DNA from: a virus
Reading direction: 5' to 3' (one strand)
IMG/VR virus record: IMGVR_UViG_3300045999_007352
Coordinates: 1 to 24,118 of that record
DNA: 24,118 nucleotides
Shown: in pieces, positions 11,798-19,641 of the stretch
Position numbering within the stretch: position 1 is the first letter of the stretch
Layout: each line of letters begins with the position of its first letter
Made by a program: the position numbers and the translations under genes
The notes under the pieces: model-generated
What the model saw: the letters and a program-made list of their open reading frames with translations, nothing else
Database searches by the model: none
What the model was told of the DNA's origin: nothing

Positions 11798-13780
11798 ATG
11801 GCCGAAGAAAATAAAAAATTATTTTACCCAGAGACACTCCCAGGTGATGTCCAATTATTACATAAAGATGGAGGTGGCATCTTAATGAATAATGATGGTA
11901 GATTTATATTCGGAACATTATCAGATGAGAGACTTAAACAACTTTACACTGAAAATTTTAATGGTAATCTAAAAACTAACTTTAACTACACTTCTATTAT
12001 TGGTATAATGAATCAAAATTCAGAACCTAGAGTAGAAATGCAAGAAGGTAATACTAATAGAACAACAATTATCAATCCAAATGATAATTTAATGCCTGCT
12101 CCACAGCCAGATATATGTGGTACTGAGATAGATGATAAAAATAATGAATTTAGAGAAATAGCTAAAGTAATATCATATTGGGAAGATTTTAATAGTAATT
12201 TTAAAAGTGATTCGAAAATAGTAAATGAACAAACAGTTAAAACTTTTGAAGAAAATTATTATCCAAGAGATATAGATACATATAAACTTTATTTCCCTGA
12301 CCAAACATTATATGAAATTATAGCTAAAAATTACCCACCAGACCCATCTAAAAAATTTATAAATCTTGGTTGGGGTAGATATGGATCTGATGTTCTTTCT
12401 TTAGATTCTAATATAACCTTTATATTTAATTGTTTTTGGAAAGGAGATGAATATGATACATTTAACCAAGTTGTTAAAAGTAATATAGGTAATTTTATAA
12501 AAAAATCTTTTCAACAAAATAAAAAAATTTATAATCTTCCACTAAAAGAAGCTCGTCTTTTTCCTCCAGGATTTAGATCTTTAATAGTGAGATCTAAATA
12601 TAATACTAGCACATGGGTAGCTAGATTATTAACAGCTCTTGGACCTGATTATTTGGATACCGGACTTGGTATAACTAAATTAGAATCCACTGTTGGATTA
12701 GCTAAATCTTTATCTGACGCAGATAAAATTCAAAAATTTAGCAATAATTATGAAAAAATTATAGATCTTTATAATGGCTATTCAACAACAGATAAAATAA
12801 AATTTTTAAGTACTTTAGCTCAAGAACATAAAGATTGGTATGGTAGATTTGTTGATCAAGGAAGTGATAAAAGATTTGTAAATAAACCTAATGAATTTAA
12901 AACATTTTATAACACATATATTGATTTAGCTTTAGCTGTGGCTATAAAATATGTGGATTGTACTCCAGAATTTACTTTAGAAAAAAATATTACACCCCCA
13001 ACATCAACTCCAATCCCTACTCCTATCCCATCTGCTAGAGTTAAATCAGTTGTTAATGTTGAAGTAGGTGATGATGCTGGTATATATGATATTGATCTTG
13101 GTGAATACGAAGTTGATTTAATTAATTTACCTGATGAAGAACCAATTCCATCACCTCCACTCGCTACCCCAGCTGCATCACCAACTCCTGATAACGGTAA
13201 TATATTAATTGTTGGTGATTCTATATCAGTTGAACTAGCTGGAACATGGTCTTATAAATTTAAAAAATTAATTGAAGGTCCAAACTCAACTAGAAAAGTT
13301 AAAATTTTAGCTATTGGTGGTAAACGAGTGACAGATTGGATGAAACCTGAGTTAGATAAAGAACTTAAAAGAAATAAATATAGTAGAGTTTTAATTTATG
13401 GAGGCGTGAATGATCTTTTTTCACCACTCAAAGTTGAAAGAGTTATAAAAGATATTCAATATATGGCTAATAAAGTTGTATCAACTGGTGCTAAAGCTTT
13501 TATTATAGTAGGATATGACTCTGATATAGATATGGACTATAATAATATGAAACTAAATCCACCATATGTTACTAAAAAAGAAGGTTATATACCTTATATT
13601 GAAAAATATAGAGCTTATCAATTAGCACTTGAAACAGATACCCTACCTTTCCCAGCGAATACTTATATAATTGACAGAATATCTGTTGGAAAACTTGGAG
13701 ATGGAATACATCCTGGTGGTAACCAAACTACAATATTAAGTAATCATATAAAAAAATATTTTGACCTATATGACAATTAA
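11798..13780 (+). CDS. Putative virion protein with C-terminal SGNH/GDSL esterase
   Basis: The product has 660 residues. Residues 1-102 (KKLFYPETLPGDVQLLH onward) are about 70% identical, without gaps, to the N-terminus of the next gene. Residues ~110-400 form a unique, mostly helical, unrecognised domain. A Pro/Thr linker holds an NVEVGDDAGIYDIDL motif near 420-434. An SGNH hydrolase domain fills ~468-660 with all four blocks: GDSIS (S475), the AIGG turn (G507/G508), GGVND (N538) and DGIHP (D635, H638). It probably removes acyl groups from host surface polysaccharide from within the baseplate or fibre. No signal peptide is seen, consistent with a virion protein. The gene after the lysin overlaps the following one by 11 bases. 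Confidence 0.8.
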   Translation: MAEENKKLFYPETLPGDVQLLHKDGGGILMNNDGRFIFGTLSDERLKQLYTENFNGNLKTNFNYTSIIGIMNQNSEPRVEMQEGNTNRTTIINPNDNLMPAPQPDICGTEIDDKNNEFREIAKVISYWEDFNSNFKSDSKIVNEQTVKTFEENYYPRDIDTYKLYFPDQTLYEIIAKNYPPDPSKKFINLGWGRYGSDVLSLDSNITFIFNCFWKGDEYDTFNQVVKSNIGNFIKKSFQQNKKIYNLPLKEARLFPPGFRSLIVRSKYNTSTWVARLLTALGPDYLDTGLGITKLESTVGLAKSLSDADKIQKFSNNYEKIIDLYNGYSTTDKIKFLSTLAQEHKDWYGRFVDQGSDKRFVNKPNEFKTFYNTYIDLALAVAIKYVDCTPEFTLEKNITPPTSTPIPTPIPSARVKSVVNVEVGDDAGIYDIDLGEYEVDLINLPDEEPIPSPPLATPAASPTPDNGNILIVGDSISVELAGTWSYKFKKLIEGPNSTRKVKILAIGGKRVTDWMKPELDKELKRNKYSRVLIYGGVNDLFSPLKVERVIKDIQYMANKVVSTGAKAFIIVGYDSDIDMDYNNMKLNPPYVTKKEGYIPYIEKYRAYQLALETDTLPFPANTYIIDRISVGKLGDGIHPGGNQTTILSNHIKKYFDLYDN

Positions 13781-15116
13781 TGATAAAAAATTATTCTATC
13801 CTGAAACACTTCCTGATGATATCCAATTCTTACATCAGGATGGTGGAGGTGTATTAATGAATAATGAGGGTAGATTTTTATTTAGTTCTGTGTCTAAAGA
13901 AAAACTTGAACAACTTTACGCTGAAGATTTTAATGGTAATTTAATTACTAATTTTAATGATATATCTGTTATAGGACTATTAAATCAAAAATCACTTCCT
14001 AGAACAGAAATGCAAGAAGGTAATACAAATAAATTAACAATTATCAATCCAAATGATAATCTAATACCAGCCCCAGAGGTAGATAATTCTCCAACAATTA
14101 CACCTACCCCATCTCCTACACCACCAACACCTTCTTCAACTGTTAATGCTCCAAATATAGAACCTAAAAAACCACCTGTTTTTAATGTTGAAATTGGAGA
14201 TAATAATGGTATATATGAAATTGATCTTGATAATATGCCAGATGATGAAAATAATAGTGCATATGTAACAGATGATAATAATGATTATTTTGAGGATGAT
14301 TTTGTTTTAATATATGGTATATTACCAAATGGAGCTCCTCTTTTTATACCTAATCAAAAACCACCAACAACACAAAAAGAAGCAAATGATAATGCAGCTC
14401 AAACCGCTAAAAGTAATCAAGATGACCCACAATTTGATAACCAACAGAAAAAACAAGTTGTAACTCAAACTCCAAAACAAGCTCCTCAAAAACAAAAACC
14501 AGCAGTTCAACCTAAGGCTAAAGATGAAGGTAAAGGATATAGAGTTGGAAATCTAGAAAAAAATCATAACTTCTATGTCATACCAGGAAATCAAAATAAT
14601 TACAGATCAGCTCAAATGCCTGTTAAATTTAATAGTGAAACAAATCAATATGAAGGAGATTTTGTAGACGCTATTAAAAAGTATAATATAAAAAGAGTTA
14701 TAAGAATGAATGCTGATAAAGGAGATAATAAAAGAAGTAGCTTCCCAGCTATCACAACAGCGGTAGAAAAAGCAATGTGTGAAAGTCTTGGAGTTGAATA
14801 TATTTGGATAAACGCTCATCCACCTCAAAAAGTAAACTCTAAAATTAATGATTATTTAAAAAAGGGAAATACCTTAATACATTGTCTCCATGGCGCTGAC
14901 AGAACAGGAGGGCATGTTGGTGGATATTTATTTAAATCAGGCATAATGACAGATCCTAATAAAATTTGGGAATATACACTTAAATTTAATAACTGGAAAT
15001 ACTATATAAAAAATGGTGGATTTTATAGTAAAGGAGGTATGGGTACAGGATTTTCACAATATGCCTTAACATTTTTAACTGAAAAACAATTAGAAGCATT
15101 AGCTCCATCAAAATAA
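13770..15116 (+). CDS. Putative virion protein with C-terminal Cys-based (PTP/DSP-type) phosphatase
   Basis: The start is the ATG at 13770, not the upstream TTG at 13761, because the N-terminus then aligns residue for residue with the preceding protein. The 448-residue chain has the shared domain (1-102), a Pro/Thr linker, an NVEIGDNNGIYEIDL motif near 139-153, a long low-complexity Gln/Lys/Pro region (about 200-255) and a C-terminal domain of ~190 residues. That domain has the phosphatase P-loop HCLHGADRTGG, with nucleophile C372 and R378 in the canonical HC(x5)R spacing followed by T. The fold suits dual-specificity or inositol-phosphatase-like enzymes. The general acid cannot be placed with certainty. 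A substrate on the host surface or in the cell is unknown. Confidence 0.78.
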   Translation: MTINDKKLFYPETLPDDIQFLHQDGGGVLMNNEGRFLFSSVSKEKLEQLYAEDFNGNLITNFNDISVIGLLNQKSLPRTEMQEGNTNKLTIINPNDNLIPAPEVDNSPTITPTPSPTPPTPSSTVNAPNIEPKKPPVFNVEIGDNNGIYEIDLDNMPDDENNSAYVTDDNNDYFEDDFVLIYGILPNGAPLFIPNQKPPTTQKEANDNAAQTAKSNQDDPQFDNQQKKQVVTQTPKQAPQKQKPAVQPKAKDEGKGYRVGNLEKNHNFYVIPGNQNNYRSAQMPVKFNSETNQYEGDFVDAIKKYNIKRVIRMNADKGDNKRSSFPAITTAVEKAMCESLGVEYIWINAHPPQKVNSKINDYLKKGNTLIHCLHGADRTGGHVGGYLFKSGIMTDPNKIWEYTLKFNNWKYYIKNGGFYSKGGMGTGFSQYALTFLTEKQLEALAPSK

Positions 15117-15128
15117 AAATAATAAATA

Positions 15129-15593
15129 ATGGCTGATAATGAATTTAAAGATATAAGAGAATACGCTGGTGAGCAGATAATATTAGCTTCAAACCGACTA
15201 GTTTTTAACGCTAGATTGGATAGTATATTATTATCATCACGTCAATATATAAATCTATCAGCTGGTGATAAAGTGACTATTGATGTGGGTGTTATAGATA
15301 CAGATAATGAACAAAATATGTTTTTAGTTAACGCTCCAAGAATTCAATTTGGATTAGGTATAACAACTAAAACAATTGAACCTGTTGTTAAAGGAGATAA
15401 ATTAGAGGAAGTATTAAATGATATTATACAAGCTTTAATAGATTATAGCACGAATGTGTCAACATCTGTACCACCATGGTCTCCACTTTTAAAAATAGCT
15501 GAGTTAAAATTAACTGGTGATTTAAATAGAATAAAAAATAATAAAATCAAACCAGCTGGATCTATTAAATCTGATGTAACATATACAATATAA
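15129..15593 (+). CDS. Probable baseplate spike-like protein
   Basis: The 154-residue product has repeated short beta strands early on (EQIILASNRLVFNARLD, SILLSSRQYINLSAGDK, VTIDVG), a pattern typical of beta-helix tips in phage spike proteins. The C-terminal half (VVKGDKLEEVLNDIIQALI) is a helical segment also seen after such repeats in T4-like spike proteins of Bacteroidota phages. Position after the lysin and enzyme genes and before the wedge genes supports a central-spike or hub role. It is not a clear PAAR protein. Its stop shares one base with the next ATG (TAATG). Confidence 0.58.
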   Translation: MADNEFKDIREYAGEQIILASNRLVFNARLDSILLSSRQYINLSAGDKVTIDVGVIDTDNEQNMFLVNAPRIQFGLGITTKTIEPVVKGDKLEEVLNDIIQALIDYSTNVSTSVPPWSPLLKIAELKLTGDLNRIKNNKIKPAGSIKSDVTYTI

Positions 15594-16822
15594 TGGCTAA
15601 TAAATTTACATATAGTGTTCAAGCTGTAGGACCTAAAAATTCTATTATTGTTTATAACAATGAAAAAATTATATATACTGGTAAACCATCAGCTTTTGCC
15701 CCTGTTGAAGGACCAGGATCATTACTTGATGAAGCTAAAGCAGCTTTAATTAATACATATGGACCTGATATTAATAATATAACTAAAGTCCCATCAGGTG
15801 GTTTAAATACAACTTCATTAAATGTACAGTCATTATCTAATAACCCATCACAATCTCCTATTAACACAAGTTCAGCTAAAAATCAAGTTGAAAATTTAAA
15901 ACAGCAACAGCAAGCTAAAGTTGATGATGTTAAAGAATCTATTAATGATAAAAAGAAATTTTTAAAAGAACAACTGTCAGCTAAAAATATTAAAGCTCTT
16001 TTATTTTCTCTTTTAACACCAATTCTTTTAAAATTTATAAGAATTGAGAACATAGCCCAAACAAGTTTAGATTTAGCTTTATCTGTTTTAAAGAAACAAT
16101 TAGCTAAAAAAGGTACATTAGAAGTGAAAGGATTAACATATACATTCACACCTTATAAAACAGGAGACTATGTTAATTTTGTTAATAACTTTAATAAAGC
16201 TAAAGATAATATAGATAAATCATTAAAATCTTTAGAAGAAACATTAGCTCAACTTCAAAATATTTTAACTTTTTTAAATATAGCTGTGTCTGCTTTACAA
16301 GCATATCTTGTTGTTAAAAGAATAATAATTTATTCAAAACTAGCAACTGTAACAACTGATTTAGCTTCACCATCTCCAGTGAAAGTTTCCGCCCCTACAA
16401 TTTTTGATTTAATTCAAGAGGAACAAAAAATTAAAAATATACAAGATAAAATATCAGATTATCAACTTATAATAACAGCTGTTCAAACATTTATAGCAAC
16501 ATTTAGAGCATCTATAGATAAAATACGTAATAAAACTAGACAAATAAATATTATTATAAACACACCAAATATTGATCCAAAATCACCAGCTACTAATTTA
16601 AATGTTTCTTTAGATGAAGTAATTAACACTGTACCAGATGTTGAAGAGTATATGGATTCATTTGGAAAAACGTTTATTTTACAGTTTATATCATATCCTG
16701 ATGAATCTATACAATACCAAGCGTTAGATTCCTTTAGTAGATTAAAAGTAGCTCAAACAGCCCTTAGTAGAACCGCGTCAAAAGAACAATTATTATCAGA
16801 AATTAAGCAAATACTTGGATAA
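15593..16822 (+). CDS. 409-residue coiled-coil structural protein, baseplate region
   Basis: The product begins MANKFTYSVQAVGPKNSIIV. A beta-rich N-terminal ~80 residues leads to a long Ser/Asn/Gln-rich linker, then alternating helices: QQQAKVDDVKESINDKKKF, a hydrophobic LLFSLLTPILLKF, SLKSLEETLAQLQNILTFL and KIKNIQDKISDYQ. The hydrophobic stretches are short and not clean membrane spans. I cannot assign a family; length and context suggest a baseplate hub or tail-tube-associated scaffold protein. It starts in a TAATG junction with the spike-like gene, and a candidate promoter motif follows its stop. Confidence 0.68.
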   Translation: MANKFTYSVQAVGPKNSIIVYNNEKIIYTGKPSAFAPVEGPGSLLDEAKAALINTYGPDINNITKVPSGGLNTTSLNVQSLSNNPSQSPINTSSAKNQVENLKQQQQAKVDDVKESINDKKKFLKEQLSAKNIKALLFSLLTPILLKFIRIENIAQTSLDLALSVLKKQLAKKGTLEVKGLTYTFTPYKTGDYVNFVNNFNKAKDNIDKSLKSLEETLAQLQNILTFLNIAVSALQAYLVVKRIIIYSKLATVTTDLASPSPVKVSAPTIFDLIQEEQKIKNIQDKISDYQLIITAVQTFIATFRASIDKIRNKTRQINIIINTPNIDPKSPATNLNVSLDEVINTVPDVEEYMDSFGKTFILQFISYPDESIQYQALDSFSRLKVAQTALSRTASKEQLLSEIKQILG

Positions 16823-16827
16823 CGAAA

Positions 16828-16836
16828 ATATTTATA
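16828..16836 (+). promoter_or_regulatory. Candidate late promoter motif ATATTTATA (copy 3)
   Basis: The motif is in the 17-base gap before the ATG at 16840, only three bases upstream of it. A transcript started from this element would begin at or after the start codon, so this copy is the weakest functional candidate or works differently. Confidence 0.4.
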
Positions 16837-16839
16837 ATT

Positions 16840-17295
16840 ATGAAAGCAGATAACTTTATTAAAATTTTACGTAAAATTATACGTGAAGAAGTACAAGCTG
16901 TTGTTAGAGAAGAGTTAGGACTTTTGCTTGAAACATCAGATCCTAAACCAGTTGTGACAGAAACTAAAAATTCAACTGTGAAAAATTCAATGGTTGAATC
17001 AATTAAAACAACTAAACCAACTCAGCCTTTAAAACCAACCACATTTACTCAAAATAATATTTTAAATGAAATATTAAATGAGACAGCCCAATCTGGTGAA
17101 TGGAAATCAATAGCTGAAATGAAGTCAGGTGACGCTATAGGATTTGCAGGAGCTACTGAACCCTCTGTAGTTAGTAGTGTCACTGATATGTTAGCTAACA
17201 CAAGACCAGCTGGAGATATTAATGCTGTTAGAATTGATGTTGTGCCTGATTTTACTGGTTTAATGACTAAAATGAAACAAGAGGGACAAATTTAA
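16840..17295 (+). CDS. 151-residue protein upstream of gp25
   Basis: The product starts MKADNFIKILRKIIREEVQA with a strongly amphipathic basic/acidic helix (about residues 1-30), followed by a Thr/Lys/Pro-rich flexible middle (about 35-70). A C-terminal part contains SGEWKSIAEMKSGDAIGF and DVVPDFTGLMTKMKQ. I recall proteins with a very similar N-terminal helix next to gp25 in T4-like phages, all uncharacterised. It is probably a minor baseplate or assembly protein. The stop overlaps the gp25 start by one base (TAATG), implying coupled translation. Confidence 0.7.
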   Translation: MKADNFIKILRKIIREEVQAVVREELGLLLETSDPKPVVTETKNSTVKNSMVESIKTTKPTQPLKPTTFTQNNILNEILNETAQSGEWKSIAEMKSGDAIGFAGATEPSVVSSVTDMLANTRPAGDINAVRIDVVPDFTGLMTKMKQEGQI

Positions 17296-17714
17296 TGGGA
17301 TATAGAACTACATATACAGTCAATCCTCAAGATGTTGGACAACCTAAAGGTATAGGTATTAGTGTATTGTTCAATAATGGTAAGGATGTTTTTAATACAA
17401 CTACATCTACTAAAGAACAAGTTAAATCTAATTTAATTAATTATATATTAACAAATAAAGGCGAAAGAATGTTTGATCCTTTATTTGGAGGAGATTTAAG
17501 AGCATCTTTATTCAATCCAGACCTTGACTATATAGATGTAGCTGATAGATTAAAAGAAGAAATAATAGCTTATGTACCTAATATTATTGTTAAGAACATA
17601 AGTGTAAGAGCAATATCTGATGAAAATACAGTTAATGTTTCTTTATTTTATTCTATTAATAATGAGGATGATAATTTAGTTATAAACGCTTCAACAAATG
17701 ATTTAACACAATAA
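17295..17714 (+). CDS. 25: Baseplate wedge subunit, GPW/gp25 family
   Basis: The 139-residue product has the family's hallmark run at 54-73: NKGERMFDPLFGGDLRASLF. The upstream NLINYILTN helix and the downstream RLKEEIIAYVPNIIVKNISV strand-helix pattern also fit T4 gp25 and the lysozyme-like fold shared with gpW. Length is typical. gp25 sits at the inner core of the contractile baseplate and starts sheath assembly. No lysozyme activity is expected. The next gene encodes its partner gp6, 3 bases after the stop, as in T4-like phages. Confidence 0.92.
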   Translation: MGYRTTYTVNPQDVGQPKGIGISVLFNNGKDVFNTTTSTKEQVKSNLINYILTNKGERMFDPLFGGDLRASLFNPDLDYIDVADRLKEEIIAYVPNIIVKNISVRAISDENTVNVSLFYSINNEDDNLVINASTNDLTQ

Positions 17715-17717
17715 CAA

Positions 17718-19592
17718 ATGGCAAACATACCAGATATAAAATATTTTGATAAGGATTTTAGTACGTTAAAACAAAATCTAATAAATTATGCTAGGACATA
17801 TTTTCAAAATAACTATATGGACTTTAGTCCTTCAGCTCCAGGTAACATGTTTATGGAGATGGCAGCATACGTGGGGGATATTTTGTCGTTTTATACTGAT
17901 AATCAACTACAAGAAACATTACTTTTATACGCTCAAGAGAGGAAAAATATCATAGCTTTAGCTTACGCTTTAGGGTATAGACCTAAAATAACATCAGTAT
18001 CTACAGTTAATTTAGATGTTTATCAATTATTACCTTCAACTGGTAATCCAAATTATTTTCCTGATTGGAGATATGTTGTTAGAGTAAATGAAAACTCAAC
18101 TATCCAATCTATATCAAATCCAGATGTTACTTTTGTGACTCAAGATAGTGTGGATTTCTCATTTTCATCTTCATTTGATCCTACAGTTACAAGTGTTTAT
18201 CAATATTATACAGGAACTAGTAATCCACAATATTATTTACTTAAAAAATCAGTTAAAGCTATATCAGGACAATTTAAAACAGCTTATTTTAGCTTTGGAA
18301 ATCCTGAACAATTCCCAGTAGTAACAATAAATGATAGTAATATTATTGAAGTTGTTAGTGTTACTGATAGTGATGATAATGAGTGGTTTGAAGTACCATA
18401 TTTAGCTCAAGATACAATTTTTGATGAGACTTTAAATTTACCTTCTTTTGAGCCTAATTATTATAATGATGATGATAGTGCTCGTTTTCTTTTAAGAACT
18501 AAAAAAGTACAAAGACGTTTTGTCACTCGTTTTGATGATGATAATAATTTAATGCTAGAATTTGGTAGTGGTGTAGTATCATCTCCAGATGAAGTTATTA
18601 TTCCTAACCCTGATAATGTAGGAATGGGTTTTGTAGATGGTATTAGTAAATTAAATGTTGCTTATGATCCATCTAACTTCCAATTCACAAGTGAGTATGG
18701 TATAGCTCCTTCAAATACTATTATAACAGCTAGTTATTTAGTTGGTGGTGGCATTGACACTAACTTACCAGCTGATGATATTGGATTAAACACAGATGTT
18801 GCTATTAATATAAACACATATAATTTAGACTCAGAATTAGTTGATATTGTTTCTGGCTCAGTTAAATTTAATAATCCTCAACCTTCTTCAGGTGGTGGTC
18901 CTGGTGAAACAACAGAGCAAATTCGTTTACAAGCATTAGCGAATTTCCCAACACAAAATAGAAATGTAACTAAAGCTGACTACTTAATTAGAACATTGTC
19001 TATGCCAGCTAAGTATGGTTATATAGCTAAAGCATATGTTAATCAAGATTATTTAGTAGTGGATGACACAGACAGACAGAATTTTATGAATAATAATCCA
19101 TTAGCTCTTTCTGTATATATCTTATCAAATGATATAGATGGAAAAGTAACTAGAGCTTCTGATGTTATTAAACAAAATTTAAAAACATACTTATCATATA
19201 ATAAAATGATGAGTGATGCTATTATAATTAAAGATGCTTATTACGCTAATATAAAAGTAAATTTTGACATTTCAATACTTCCAGCTTATAATTCACAAGA
19301 TGTATTATCTAAATGTATTGATATATTAATTGATTATTTTGATATATCTAAATGGCAAATCAATCAACCTATAATATACTCAGATATATATAATACTATA
19401 GGATCTATTAAAGGAGTTCAATCTGTTATTAATGTTGAACTTGTAAATCTAGCTGGAGGAACTTACTCACCATACAGTTATGACATAAAATCAGCTACTA
19501 AACAAGGTGTTGTATATCCATCATTAGATCCTATGATTTTTGAGGTTAGATACCCAGAATCAGACATCTATGGTCGTATTATAGCTTATTAA
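17718..19592 (+). CDS. 6: Baseplate wedge protein, gp6/baseplate-J type
   Basis: The 624-residue product begins MANIPDIKYFDKDFSTLKQ. The N-terminal block (about residues 36-95) has DFSPSAPGNMFMEMAAYVGD and ERKNIIALAYALGYRP, the conserved start of gp6-type wedge proteins. The central part contains EQIRLQALANFPTQNRNVTK (about 398-417), a typical baseplate-J motif region. The C-terminus has PIIYSDIYNTIGSIKGVQSV, again a family feature. gp6 forms the inner ring of the contractile baseplate together with gp25 and gp53. No frameshift or truncation is seen. A 49-base gap with a promoter-like motif follows. Confidence 0.9.
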   Translation: MANIPDIKYFDKDFSTLKQNLINYARTYFQNNYMDFSPSAPGNMFMEMAAYVGDILSFYTDNQLQETLLLYAQERKNIIALAYALGYRPKITSVSTVNLDVYQLLPSTGNPNYFPDWRYVVRVNENSTIQSISNPDVTFVTQDSVDFSFSSSFDPTVTSVYQYYTGTSNPQYYLLKKSVKAISGQFKTAYFSFGNPEQFPVVTINDSNIIEVVSVTDSDDNEWFEVPYLAQDTIFDETLNLPSFEPNYYNDDDSARFLLRTKKVQRRFVTRFDDDNNLMLEFGSGVVSSPDEVIIPNPDNVGMGFVDGISKLNVAYDPSNFQFTSEYGIAPSNTIITASYLVGGGIDTNLPADDIGLNTDVAININTYNLDSELVDIVSGSVKFNNPQPSSGGGPGETTEQIRLQALANFPTQNRNVTKADYLIRTLSMPAKYGYIAKAYVNQDYLVVDDTDRQNFMNNNPLALSVYILSNDIDGKVTRASDVIKQNLKTYLSYNKMMSDAIIIKDAYYANIKVNFDISILPAYNSQDVLSKCIDILIDYFDISKWQINQPIIYSDIYNTIGSIKGVQSVINVELVNLAGGTYSPYSYDIKSATKQGVVYPSLDPMIFEVRYPESDIYGRIIAY

Positions 19593-19612
19593 TATAAATT
19601 TTTAGTTATTTC

Positions 19613-19621
19613 ATATTTATA
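19613..19621 (+). promoter_or_regulatory. Candidate late promoter motif ATATTTATA (copy 4)
   Basis: The motif lies in the 49-base gap after the gp6-type gene, 20 bases before the ATG at 19642. It is preceded by a T-rich stretch (AATTTTTAGTTATTTC) like the one before copy 2. The spacing allows a short normal leader. Confidence 0.55.
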
Positions 19622-19641
19622 CTAGATTAATACTAATATAA

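Noticed and set aside
13761-13769. TTG start giving a three-residue-longer phosphatase protein
   Set aside because: The ATG at 13770 makes the N-terminus align residue for residue with the paralogue at 11798.
14322-16149. Minus-strand open frames opposite the phosphatase, spike-like and coiled-coil genes
   Set aside because: They are shadows of long plus-strand genes; their hydrophobic translations come from the reverse complement of Lys/Asn/Gln-rich codons.
8001-19621. Reading ATATTTATA as leftward T4-type late promoters (TATAAATAT on the minus strand)
   Set aside because: No leftward gene lies beyond any copy, and all copies stand before rightward genes; kept only as an alternative orientation.
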